A stretch of DNA of 44,148 nt from Clostridia bacterium (GCA_017443295.1 JAFSNT010000052.1:1-44148), one strand, 5' to 3'; numbered from the stretch's first letter, positions 31,728-39,882 are shown. A program made the numbers and translations. Notes: a model not told the origin generated them from the letters alone.

Positions 31728-31759
31728 ACAGAGCCGGAGCAGTTTTGCCCCGGCTCTGT
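31728..31759 (-). promoter_or_regulatory. Intercistronic hairpin between permease and fusion enzyme genes
   Basis: ACAGAGCCGG pairs with CCGGCTCTGT across a 12-base loop. No T-run follows on the minus strand, so it is more likely an mRNA processing or stability element than a terminator. Confidence 0.55.
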
Positions 31760-31774
31760 GTGTTTGGACGGCAA

Positions 31775-32668
31775 TCAGCCCTTGACGCCGCCCAGCGTGA
31801 TGCCCTTTACGAAGTTCTTCTGAATGAAGGGGTAAATGATGATGACCGGCAGGATGCCCACCACGGCGATAGCCATGCGGATGGACACGGCGGGCATGTT
31901 GGCGATGGCGCCTTCGGTGTTGACCACGTTGGCGTTCTGCTGCAGCGCCTGAATGTTTTTGATCATGCGGTTCAGCAGGTTTTGGATGGAGAACAGGTCG
32001 GTGCGCTTGGTCAGGTAAATGTAGCCGTTGTTCCAGTCGTTCCAGTAGGCGATGCCCACGAACAGCGCGATGGTGGCGATGATGGGCTTGGCCAGGGGCA
32101 GGCTGATGCGGTAGAAGGTCTGGAACTCGGTGGCGCCGTCGATGAACGCCGCTTCCAGAATTTCTTCCGGCACGGCGGAGGCGAAGTAGGATTTCACCAT
32201 CATCACGTTGAAGGCGTTCATGAGGAGGCTGGGGATCATCAGCGCCCAGAAGGTATTTTTGATCCCGAACACGGTGGTGTAGTTCATGTAGGTGGGCACC
32301 AGACCGCCGTTAAAGAGCATGGTGAAGAACACCAGGAAGTTCAGGATGCCTTTGCCGGGCAGCCCCTTTTTCGCCAGGGCGTAGGCCAGCATGGTGGTGA
32401 TGGTGACGGAGACCAGGGTGCCGCAGAGGGTCAGCACGATGGAAATGCCGTAGGCCCGAAGCACCGTATCGCTGGAGGAGAAAATGTAGGTGTAAGCCGC
32501 CGTACTCATGATGCGGGGGAAGAAGCGGTAGCCGTCCTGGATGAGGGCGGTGTCGTCCGTCAGGGAAGCCATCAGGATCAGGATCAGCGGCAGCATGGCA
32601 AAGAGGGTGAGGATGATCATGACCGCGTGGCCGATGACCTGAAACGCCTTTTTATCATTTAAATGCAT
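31775..32668 (-). CDS. Sugar ABC transporter permease, LplC/YtcP type
   Basis: A 297-residue inner-membrane permease of the CUT1 carbohydrate importer class with six predicted helices. The coupling (EAA) loop that docks to the ATPase is EEILEAAFIDGATEFQTFYR, followed by ISLPLAKP. The C-terminus ITLGGVKG is typical of the YtcP/LplC subgroup that handles complex or conjugated glycosides. It pairs with the permease gene 16 bases upstream. No ATPase gene is in the operon; such systems usually share a housekeeping MsmX-like ATPase. GGGAGG precedes the ATG. Confidence 0.93.
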   Translation of the reverse strand: MHLNDKKAFQVIGHAVMIILTLFAMLPLILILMASLTDDTALIQDGYRFFPRIMSTAAYTYIFSSSDTVLRAYGISIVLTLCGTLVSVTITTMLAYALAKKGLPGKGILNFLVFFTMLFNGGLVPTYMNYTTVFGIKNTFWALMIPSLLMNAFNVMMVKSYFASAVPEEILEAAFIDGATEFQTFYRISLPLAKPIIATIALFVGIAYWNDWNNGYIYLTKRTDLFSIQNLLNRMIKNIQALQQNANVVNTEGAIANMPAVSIRMAIAVVGILPVIIIYPFIQKNFVKGITLGGVKG

Positions 32669-32684
32669 ATCAGCGCCTCCCTTC

Positions 32685-33647
32685 TCAGAACAGCGCGCTG
32701 TCGCGGTCGTATTTGCGAACCAGCAAATTCGCGCCCAGCACCAGGATGAAGCCCACGATGGACTGATAGAAGCCCGCGGCGGCGGACATGGAGATGTTGC
32801 CGGATTCCAGCAGGCCGCGGTACACGTAGGTGTCGATGGTATTGGTCACGTCGTACAGCGCGCCGGAGTTCTGGGGCACCTGATAGAACAGGCCGAAGTC
32901 GGAGTAGAAGATGCGGCCGACAGCCATCATGGTGAGCATGATGATCGTGGGCCGAAGCAGCGGCAGGGTGATCAGCCTGATCTGCTGCCATACGGTAGCG
33001 CCGTCCAGGTCGGCGGCCTCGTAGTAGGAGCGGTCAAAGCCCAGCAGGGTGGCGAGGTAAATGATGCACTGATAGCCGATGCTCTTCCAGGCGTTGACGA
33101 ACACCAGAATGTAGGGCCAATACTGCTTTTCGGCGTACCAGGCGATGGGTTCCGCGCCGAAGAGGCGGCCGAGGGTATTGTTGAAGAAGCCGGATTCGGT
33201 GGACAGGAAGGCGAACACGATGTAGCTGATGATAACGGCGGAAATCAAGTGGGGCAGCAGGATCACGGACTGATAGAAGTTCTTGACCTTGTTTTTCAGC
33301 TCGCTTAGGATGATGGCGACCGCGATGGCCAGCACCGTGTTCACCACGATGAACGCTAAGTTGTACAGGATGGTGTTGCGGGTGATGACGTACGCGTCGC
33401 TGGTAGTGAACAGGTAGGTGAAGTTGCTCAGGCCCGCCCAGGCGGAACCCCAGATGCCCTTGCGGGCGTTGTAGTTTTTGAACGCCAGCACCAGGCCGGG
33501 CAGGGGCATGTAGTTATTGATGAACAGATAGATGAGGCCGGGCAGCGCCATCAGATAGAGGGGGATGCACCGTTTCATCATTTGCAGCGTTTTCTGTCCG
33601 CGCGTTTTGGTGCGCAGCGCAGGGGCGCTCACCGTTTTTGTACTCAT
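32685..33647 (-). CDS. Sugar ABC transporter permease, LplB/YteP type
   Basis: A 320-residue CUT1 permease with six helices. Its start (QMMKRCIPLYLMALPGLIYL) and the extracytoplasmic GLSNFTYLF are typical of the LplB/YteP group. The EAA loop reads YYEAADLDGATVWQQIRLIT followed by LPLLRP. It should form the heterodimeric channel with the next gene's product and accept substrate from the binding protein encoded before it. AAAGGAG lies upstream of the ATG. A strong GC-rich hairpin separates it from the binding protein gene. Confidence 0.93.
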   Translation of the reverse strand: MSTKTVSAPALRTKTRGQKTLQMMKRCIPLYLMALPGLIYLFINNYMPLPGLVLAFKNYNARKGIWGSAWAGLSNFTYLFTTSDAYVITRNTILYNLAFIVVNTVLAIAVAIILSELKNKVKNFYQSVILLPHLISAVIISYIVFAFLSTESGFFNNTLGRLFGAEPIAWYAEKQYWPYILVFVNAWKSIGYQCIIYLATLLGFDRSYYEAADLDGATVWQQIRLITLPLLRPTIIMLTMMAVGRIFYSDFGLFYQVPQNSGALYDVTNTIDTYVYRGLLESGNISMSAAAGFYQSIVGFILVLGANLLVRKYDRDSALF

Positions 33648-33668
33648 GCTGTCTCCTTTCTATCGAAG

Positions 33669-33697
33669 GGGGCGCCGCACGGCTGGCGCGGCGCCCC
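33669..33697 (-). promoter_or_regulatory. Intercistronic hairpin after the binding protein gene
   Basis: GGGGCGCCGC pairs perfectly with GCGGCGCCCC across a 9-base loop. Such stems after a binding protein gene commonly protect its mRNA or partly terminate, giving more binding protein than permease. No strong T-run follows. Confidence 0.65.
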
Positions 33698-33743
33698 GCA
33701 GATTCGGTCGTTCTATGGCCTTTTTAACCGAGGAAGGAGAGGA

Positions 33744-35231
33744 TCACTGAATGCCCTTTTCGGCAGCCCATTCGTTCAGGGCGGCTTGCTTGGCGTCCAT
33801 GTAGCGCTGCAGGCCCGCACTGTACAGCTTCTGGTTCATTTCGGCGATGCCCGCTTCGGGTTCCACGAAGCCTAAGATGATCTGATTGATGTACTGGTTG
33901 TATACGTTGGTCAGGGCGGTGTATTCGTTGATCACGGCGGAGTTGTCGAAGGTGAAGCCCATGGCGATGGACTTGATGGACTCGTCGTTGAACTTTTCAG
34001 TCTGCTCGTAGATGTCGATGGCGTTGCCTTCCCAGACGCCGGTGATGAACTGGTTGGGCATAAGCCAGTTGAGAATGCTGTACTGCTGGTTGGAGGCGTC
34101 GATGCCGTCGGCGTAGGTCAGGAAGCCTTCTTCGGTCTTCTTATAGTCCACGCCCTCTTCGCCCCAGGCCAGCAGGGTGGCGGCTTCGGCGTCGGTGTAG
34201 AGCAGGTTCAGCACCTTCATAGCTTCCTCGGCCAGCTCGGTGTTGGCGTTGATGGCCCAGTTCATGCTGGTCACGGCGGCGGACTTGGTGAACACGCCCA
34301 TGGTCTTGAACACGACTACATTCACATCGGAACCCAGCTGCGCCACCTGCTCCATCTTGGTGCCGGGCTTATAGGCGGCCAGGGTGGACATGCCCAAACC
34401 GGCCTTCATGTTCTGCTGGGGGGTGTTGCTGTCGGTCAGCACGTCCTTGGAGATGTAGCCGGCCTGGTTCCATTCGTAGAACATTTTGCAGGCGTCCAGG
34501 AATTCCTGGCTCTCAAACAGGTTGCTCACGGTCAGGCTGTTGGCGGGGTTCATCAGCACGCCGAACACGTCGTTGCCGATGTCGTCGAAGAACACGGTGT
34601 TGTTCAGCTGGGTGCCCTTGTTGGGGCAGAGGACGAACATGTTGGGTTCTTTTTCATGCAGCTTGGCGAAAATGTCCTTGATTTCTTCGATGTCCACGTA
34701 GATGGATTCGCCGTCGGCGTCCAGCTTGCTCTGCCAGTCGTAGCCGATTTCGTCCAGGTACTTGGTGATGACCACGTAAGCGCCCTTGCCCTGGGCGATG
34801 TCGCGCTGCTGGGGCAGGCCGAAGATGTAGCCGTCCACCCGGCAGGCTTCGATGTAAGCGGGGTTCATGGTTTCCAGGATGCCCTGGCCGAATTCATTCA
34901 GCAGGTCGTCCAGCTCCAGGGCGTAGCCCTTGCTGACGCAGGTGGAATAGCCCAGGCCTAAGGTGTTGAAGATATCCACCTGCTCGCCGCTGTTCAGCAT
35001 CAGGGTCATGCTCTGGTTCCAGGAGCCGTAGTCGAGGATTTCCAGCTCCAGCTTCACGCCGAGCTTTTCTTCGGTGATGGCGCTCAGCTTGGCCTGGATG
35101 CGGTCAGCCCCGGCGGGACGGCCCGTCCATGTAGGGAAGGCCATGACCACGGTGGGCATTTCTGCGTTGGCCACGCAGAAGGCGGGAACGATCATCATGA
35201 GGCACAGAAGCATCGCAATCAGCTTTTTCAT
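33744..35231 (-). CDS. Extracellular sugar-binding protein, LplA type
   Basis: A 495-residue solute-binding protein of the LplA/DUF3502 kind. The signal peptide spans 1-24 (MKKLIAMLLCLMMIVPAFC, then VANAE); a lipobox is not clear, so it may be cleaved by ordinary signal peptidase, which would be unusual for a Gram-positive binding protein. The two-lobed core starts VVMAFPTWTGRPAG, and the C-terminal region (GFVEPEAGIAEMNQKLYSAG) matches the DUF3502 end. It captures the oligosaccharide or glycoconjugate for the two permeases that follow. GAAAGGAG precedes the ATG. It is the first gene of the glucuronide operon and divergent from the YesM/YesN genes that probably control it. Confidence 0.93.
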   Translation of the reverse strand: MKKLIAMLLCLMMIVPAFCVANAEMPTVVMAFPTWTGRPAGADRIQAKLSAITEEKLGVKLELEILDYGSWNQSMTLMLNSGEQVDIFNTLGLGYSTCVSKGYALELDDLLNEFGQGILETMNPAYIEACRVDGYIFGLPQQRDIAQGKGAYVVITKYLDEIGYDWQSKLDADGESIYVDIEEIKDIFAKLHEKEPNMFVLCPNKGTQLNNTVFFDDIGNDVFGVLMNPANSLTVSNLFESQEFLDACKMFYEWNQAGYISKDVLTDSNTPQQNMKAGLGMSTLAAYKPGTKMEQVAQLGSDVNVVVFKTMGVFTKSAAVTSMNWAINANTELAEEAMKVLNLLYTDAEAATLLAWGEEGVDYKKTEEGFLTYADGIDASNQQYSILNWLMPNQFITGVWEGNAIDIYEQTEKFNDESIKSIAMGFTFDNSAVINEYTALTNVYNQYINQIILGFVEPEAGIAEMNQKLYSAGLQRYMDAKQAALNEWAAEKGIQ

Positions 35232-35280
35232 GTTCAGGTTCTCCTTTCATCGTCAAGCGCGTCCGGCTCACAAAACCGGC

Positions 35281-35309
35281 TTGTGCTTTTTGTGAGATTA
35301 GTATATAAT
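35281..35309 (+). promoter_or_regulatory. Promoter of the sensor kinase gene
   Basis: TTGTGC (35281-35286), 17-base spacer, TATAAT (35304-35309). Confidence 0.65.
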
Positions 35310-35332
35310 ATTGTCCATGGACGGGTAAGCAA
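35305..35332 (-). promoter_or_regulatory. Promoter of the glucuronide operon
   Basis: Minus strand TTGCTT (35327-35332), 16-base spacer, TATTAT (35305-35310). Its -10 overlaps that of the divergent kinase promoter, and the spacer holds the palindrome GTCCATGGAC (35313-35322), a possible operator. Mutual exclusion of the two promoters is likely. Confidence 0.55.
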
Positions 35333-35390
35333 CATTCCTTAGAAATTTGTGTACTATTCTTAGCTCTTTTTCCCGTATGTGAGGGCGTTT

Positions 35391-37184
35391 ATGGAAGATT
35401 TAAGACCGGAAGAAACAGCTTTGACCGCTCAAGCGCCGAAAAAGCGCCGCTTTTCCTATTCCATCGCCAGCATCGGCGTCTTCGCCGCGCTGCTCATGTT
35501 CCTGATCGCGGTGGGGGTGCTGGGCTTCATTTCCTACTATTATCAGGAGCAGCTTCGCAGGCAATACCTGGATTACAGCGTGCGGGTGCAGTCCCAGATC
35601 AACGCCGATACCGCCGCCAACTTTCAAACGCTGGAGCGGCAGTTATTCATGCTGGGCATTTCCGACAGCGATATTTCCCTTATCAATACCACCCAGGACG
35701 AGCAGGCTTTTTACCGGGCGAAAATGGCCATATACGACGAACTGTCCAACCTATGGCCGCCCTTTCCGAACGTGGACGGCCTGTTTTTCTATTCCCCCTC
35801 GGCGGACGACTATACGCCCTACGTGGTGCGCACGGCCTCAACGGAATGCTCCGCTTACATCAAAAATATATTAGTGGAAGAAAAAGCCTTTCTCCGCAGC
35901 CGCGGCGAAATCTTCGATAACTGGAAGCTGACGGCGCTGGACGGGGACATGTATCTGGTGCGGTTCATCACCACCGGCAGCAGCGTATTGGGGGCGTGGG
36001 CCAGCCTGCCTAAGCTTTTGGATTCCTTTCGCCAATCGCTGCCGGAGGAATGCGTGGTGTGCATGCTGGACGAAAACCATCAGCTTCTGCAAACCGACCT
36101 GTTCCCCGATTACCGGTTTGACGCCGCGGCGGAGGAGCATTACCAGCAATACAAGGCCAAGGACGGCGCTTCCTATATCGTCAACGTATACAAAACGCCG
36201 TACAGCGATTGTTACTTGGCGCTGTTTGCCCCCGTTTCCCTGGTGGACAGCCGCTTGCTGCCCATTTACCGGGGCGCGCTGGTGATCGCCCTGGTGATCA
36301 TCGCCGCCGTGGCGGTCATTGCCGTCACGCTCAAGCGGGTGATCGACGTGCCGCTGCTGCCCCTCAAGCAGGCGGCCTCGCTGCTGCAAAGCGGGAAAAA
36401 AGGCACCGTGCATTTGACCACCGAAAGCCGCTGCCGGGAGGTCCAGCAGCTTTTCCGCGCGTCCAACGCCCTGCTTTCGGATATTCAAACATTGGAGGAA
36501 CGCATTTACGAGGAAAAGCTGGCCCAGAGCCGATTAGAGCTGCAATTTCTCAAATCCCAGATCACGCCCCATTTCCTGGTCAACTGTCTGAACGCCTTTT
36601 CCTATCTGGCGGCCTCCCCGGAGGAAACCGACCGGGCCGCCGCCCAGCGCCTGACGCAGACCCTGTCCCAGCACATCCGCTATTCCTTCGTTTCCGCCGA
36701 AATGATTCCCCTATCCCAGGAATTTGACCACCTGGAAAACTATTTAGAACTGGCCTGCATCCGCTATCCGGGCAGCATGGCCTACGACCTGTCCCTGCCC
36801 CGGGAGTGCCGCGCCGCCCAAATTCCCCCCATGACGCTTTTGACCCTGTGCGAAAACAGCGTGAAGCACAACCTGATCATGGGCGAATGGCTGAAAATCC
36901 GCGTTTCGGCGGAGCTTACGGAATGGAAGGGCAATCCGTCCATTCACATTTGCTATTTAGACAACGGCACCGGCTATCCCCCGGAAATGTTAGAGCATTG
37001 CAATCACATTCTGGAACACCCGGAGGACGTGCGGGACGGGCACCACATCGGCATTTACAACATCGTGAAGGCCACCAGCCTGCTGTACCGGGATAAGGCC
37101 GTTTTTCTGTTCTCCAATGAACCGGACGCCGGGGCGCGGGTGGATCTGTACATTCCGGCAAACTGTTCAGGCGTATCGGATTGA
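35391..37184 (+). CDS. yesM: YesM-type sensor histidine kinase
   Basis: A 597-residue membrane kinase. Two membrane helices (about 26-50 and 296-318) flank a large extracellular sensor domain of about 245 residues. A HAMP-like stretch follows, then the His_kinase domain with FLKSQITPHFLVNCLNAF (phospho-acceptor His394) and the GHKL ATPase with LLTLCENSVKHNL and the DNGTGYP lid region. YesM kinases pair with YesN regulators and respond to extracellular saccharides, often via the binding protein of the neighbouring importer. The frame opens at GTG 35379; ATG 35391 has GAGGG six bases upstream. The symbol denotes the family. Repeat copy E separates it from the regulator gene. Confidence 0.9.
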   Translation: MEDLRPEETALTAQAPKKRRFSYSIASIGVFAALLMFLIAVGVLGFISYYYQEQLRRQYLDYSVRVQSQINADTAANFQTLERQLFMLGISDSDISLINTTQDEQAFYRAKMAIYDELSNLWPPFPNVDGLFFYSPSADDYTPYVVRTASTECSAYIKNILVEEKAFLRSRGEIFDNWKLTALDGDMYLVRFITTGSSVLGAWASLPKLLDSFRQSLPEECVVCMLDENHQLLQTDLFPDYRFDAAAEEHYQQYKAKDGASYIVNVYKTPYSDCYLALFAPVSLVDSRLLPIYRGALVIALVIIAAVAVIAVTLKRVIDVPLLPLKQAASLLQSGKKGTVHLTTESRCREVQQLFRASNALLSDIQTLEERIYEEKLAQSRLELQFLKSQITPHFLVNCLNAFSYLAASPEETDRAAAQRLTQTLSQHIRYSFVSAEMIPLSQEFDHLENYLELACIRYPGSMAYDLSLPRECRAAQIPPMTLLTLCENSVKHNLIMGEWLKIRVSAELTEWKGNPSIHICYLDNGTGYPPEMLEHCNHILEHPEDVRDGHHIGIYNIVKATSLLYRDKAVFLFSNEPDAGARVDLYIPANCSGVSD

Positions 37185-37200
37185 TGGACGCTTTAAGTAA

Positions 37201-37315
37201 GGTTGGAAGTAGGAGGTAGGAGGTAGGAAGTATATATAGTCCACAAAAAGGACGGGAGCATGCATCTTGATGAACAAGATAAAACCTCCTACCTCCTACT
37301 TCCTACCTCCTACCT
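37201..37315. repeat. Heptad-arm inverted repeat, copy E
   Basis: Left arm 37201-37231 (GGTTGGA, AGTAGGA, GGTAGGA, GGTAGGA, AGTA) and right arm 37284-37315 (ACCTCCT, ACCTCCT, ACTTCCT, ACCTCCT, ACCT) enclose a 52-base core. The core box GACTATATA is on the minus strand (37233-37241), so this copy is inverted relative to B and C. ATCTTG/CAAGAT forms a small hairpin in the core. It lies between the yesM- and yesN-type genes. Confidence 0.9.
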
Positions 37316-37372
37316 GATTTAAAGTGTTCTTTCATGAACAATGACCCTTCCGGCAAAAAGGAGGAAGATAAA

Positions 37373-38101
37373 GTGAATCTGCTGATCGTTGACGACGAAT
37401 ATTTTATTGTGCAGTCTATTGTCTCGGCCCTGGATTTTGACGCCTTGGGCATCACGTCCGTTTCCACCGCGTTCAGCGTGAAGCAGGCCCAGGCGGTATT
37501 CGCCGAAAAGCGCATTGATATCCTGCTGGCGGACATCGAAATGCCCCGGCAGTCCGGCCTGGACCTGATCGAATGGACGTATCAGGAGGGCTATAAGCCC
37601 ATCGCCCTGATCCTGACGGGCCACCCCCTGTTCGATTACGCCCATCGGGCCTTAAAGCTGCATTGCTTCGGCTATATCCTAAAGCCCGTGACCGCCGATA
37701 TCCTCACGGAAGAACTGAAAAGCGCGGTGGAGGCCGTGCGGCTCAGCCAGGAAGAAACGGAAATCCCGCCGGACCAGTCCGCCTTCCTGTCCAGCGTGAA
37801 AAAGTGCATTGCCGCCAACATGGATAAGGAAGAGCTGAACCGCGCTTTTATCGCGGAACAGATCCATATGAACCCCGATTACCTGTCCTTCCTGTTCCAT
37901 AAGGAATCCGGCCAGGCCCTCAGCACCTACATCATGAACGAGCGCATCGAGCTGGCCAAAAAGCTGCTGACCTCCTCCTCCCTCACCATTCAGAGCATCA
38001 CGGAAAAATGCGGCTTTTCCAACACGTCCTATTTCCATAAGCTGTTCAAGCGCTTCACCGGCATGACCCCCCAGCAATACAAAACGGTTCATTCCGTTTG
38101 A
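37373..38101 (+). CDS. yesN: YesN-type response regulator (REC plus AraC DNA-binding domain)
   Basis: A 242-residue regulator. The receiver domain (1-120) has the acidic pair in LLIVDDEY, phospho-acceptor Asp54 (LLADIEMPRQSGLD), Thr82 and Lys104 (YILKP). The AraC-type DNA-binding domain (about 140-240) has FIAEQIHMNPDYLSFLF and SITEKCGFSNTSYFHKLF followed by TGMTPQQYK. Phosphorylation by the preceding kinase should activate the divergent glucuronide operon. The chosen start is GTG 37373 behind AAGGAGG, which places the protein start right at the receiver; an ATG at 37334 has no ribosome site and would add 13 polar residues. The receiver-to-HTH linker is short: YesN proteins are often much longer (about 350-540 residues). 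Confidence 0.92.
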   Translation: MNLLIVDDEYFIVQSIVSALDFDALGITSVSTAFSVKQAQAVFAEKRIDILLADIEMPRQSGLDLIEWTYQEGYKPIALILTGHPLFDYAHRALKLHCFGYILKPVTADILTEELKSAVEAVRLSQEETEIPPDQSAFLSSVKKCIAANMDKEELNRAFIAEQIHMNPDYLSFLFHKESGQALSTYIMNERIELAKKLLTSSSLTIQSITEKCGFSNTSYFHKLFKRFTGMTPQQYKTVHSV

Positions 38102-38147
38102 CCGCGCGTCCTGATCGCGGACGGGGAACCGCCCCGCCGGACGCACG

Positions 38148-38181
38148 AAAAAACCGCCGTAAATCCAAGATTTATGACGGC
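38148..38181 (-). terminator. Terminator of the opp-vanZ operon
   Basis: On the minus strand GCCGTCATAAATC and GATTTACGGC form a stem with a three-base loop, followed by GG and TTTTTT (38148-38153). It is 52 bases after the stop of the VanZ fusion gene. Confidence 0.85.
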
Positions 38182-38232
38182 TCTGGGGAACTGTATTACA
38201 ATTGAATTGAGAACGGCTATTCCGCGTGTGGC

Positions 38233-39849
38233 TCAATGAGCCTTTACACACAATTCATACAGCTTCTGCGTATCCGTAAATTTTCCGTAGTAGCTGCTGT
38301 TCATCACAATACAGAGGTAGCGTTCATCCTCAACGATGAAAACGGAAACGAGGCAGTTACCGGCCTTGGAGGTTGTTCCGGTTTTCACGCCCTCCACATC
38401 CTCGTTATAATACCCGCTTCCCGCGAGAAGCATTTTATTCGTGTTCTTGAGGGAAATGGTTTTGCCGTTTTCGCTGGTGATTTTTGCCGTGGGCAGGCTG
38501 CAAATCTCCGAAAGGACCGGATTATCCAGAAAGACTTTGGCGATGGTCAGGATGTCCTCGGCGGTGGTCTGCTGCTTCTTATCATCCAGGCCCACCACGT
38601 TGACGGCGGTGGTATGCGACGCGCCGATGGCCGCCGCTTTTTGGTTCATCGCCGCGATGAAGGTCTTTACCGCATCCTGGATGCTCGTTTCATCGCTGCC
38701 CTTTAGCTTCCGCCCGCAGGAAACGCCCAAGGTATAAGCCGCGTCCGCGCCGGAGGGCAGAAGCAAACCTTTCAGCAGATCCCGGACGGAAAGCTTCATC
38801 CCGTATTCTAAACTGGCGCGGGAGGCGTCCAGCGGCGGAATATAGATTTCCGCGCCCACCTCCACCATCTCATCCGGCCCCGCGATATCCAGGACGGTCA
38901 GGGCGGTCAGCATTTTCAGGGTGGAGGCCGGATAGATGGACTTTTCGCTGTTCACGGCATAGATCGTCTGCTCGCTTGAAGCATCGTCCGCCAGCCGCAC
39001 AAGGAGGACGTTCCGCGCCTCCAGCGCCAAATTCGCGGTATCATAGACCCTCGGGGTGGGCGACGGAACGGCGGTCACGGCCGCGGCAGCCAGCTCCGGT
39101 TCAGGGGTGGACGCCGCCCGCGTTTCCGGCTCCGCCGTGGCGGCAGGCAGCGCCATGGCCACCTGCGCGGCGGTGTTTTCCCGCACCTGGGGCTTGGGAA
39201 TGGTGAGAATATAGTTGGCGGCAACGATGAAGATTTCCATTGTGACGACCAGCAGCACGCAGAAGCGGTTCAGCAGCGCGTGGCGGCGCCAGGAACGGGG
39301 GATTTGGGGCAGCAGCACGCGGCCCACCCGCGTCCTGTCAAAGCCTAAGCGCTGTTGGAGCATGCACAGCAGCGAACCGAGCGAAGCGCCGATGGTGTTC
39401 AGGATGATATCGTCCACGTCCGGCACCCGGTAGTTGAAGCACTGGGCGAACTCCAAAAAGAGCGAAAGAACGAAAGCGGTCGCCGCTGAAAACAGCAGCT
39501 GCCATTTCCGGGAACGGTCCGGATGCAGCAGCACCTGGAAAAAGCCGATGGGCATGAAAAACAGCACGCTGCCGAAGAAGTTGATCGGATTGGCGAGCCA
39601 TTCTTTCAAGGCCCGGAAGGGCACAAGGTTAACCCGCTCCGTGGAAAAAGCGAAGCGACGGAAAAAGTACGTGGGACTGAGGAACACATAGAACAGATGG
39701 GCCAAATACATGGCCAGCATGACGAGCAGAATTTTCAGCCAGACGTTTTTTCTTTCTTCCGCCATGGGCTTGCGAAAAACAAAGGCCAGCAGCGCCACCG
39801 CGTAAGCCTCCGTCAGCGCGAAGCGTATCCAGGAATCAATATTCAGCAT
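38233..39849 (-). CDS. VanZ-like domain fused to an S11 D-Ala-D-Ala carboxypeptidase
   Basis: A 538-residue membrane protein. Residues about 8-165 are a VanZ-like domain of four helices with the family motifs RVNLVPF, FFGSVLFFMPIGFFQ, EFAQ and RVPDVDDIILNTIGASLGS. A fifth helix (about 193-214) leads through a Pro/Ala/Glu-rich linker (220-268) to a secreted S11 peptidase (about 272-538) with the SxxK nucleophile Ser309-Lys312 (PASTLK), SGA at 366-368 in place of the usual SGN, and KTG at 489-491. It should trim the terminal D-Ala of muropeptides outside the membrane, while VanZ domains confer low-level teicoplanin resistance by an unknown route. It lies 33 bases after oppF in the same direction, followed by a clear terminator. 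Confidence 0.88.
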   Translation of the reverse strand: MLNIDSWIRFALTEAYAVALLAFVFRKPMAEERKNVWLKILLVMLAMYLAHLFYVFLSPTYFFRRFAFSTERVNLVPFRALKEWLANPINFFGSVLFFMPIGFFQVLLHPDRSRKWQLLFSAATAFVLSLFLEFAQCFNYRVPDVDDIILNTIGASLGSLLCMLQQRLGFDRTRVGRVLLPQIPRSWRRHALLNRFCVLLVVTMEIFIVAANYILTIPKPQVRENTAAQVAMALPAATAEPETRAASTPEPELAAAAVTAVPSPTPRVYDTANLALEARNVLLVRLADDASSEQTIYAVNSEKSIYPASTLKMLTALTVLDIAGPDEMVEVGAEIYIPPLDASRASLEYGMKLSVRDLLKGLLLPSGADAAYTLGVSCGRKLKGSDETSIQDAVKTFIAAMNQKAAAIGASHTTAVNVVGLDDKKQQTTAEDILTIAKVFLDNPVLSEICSLPTAKITSENGKTISLKNTNKMLLAGSGYYNEDVEGVKTGTTSKAGNCLVSVFIVEDERYLCIVMNSSYYGKFTDTQKLYELCVKAH

Positions 39850-39882
39850 AGCGGTTTCCCCCTCGAAATGCGATATCTTTTA

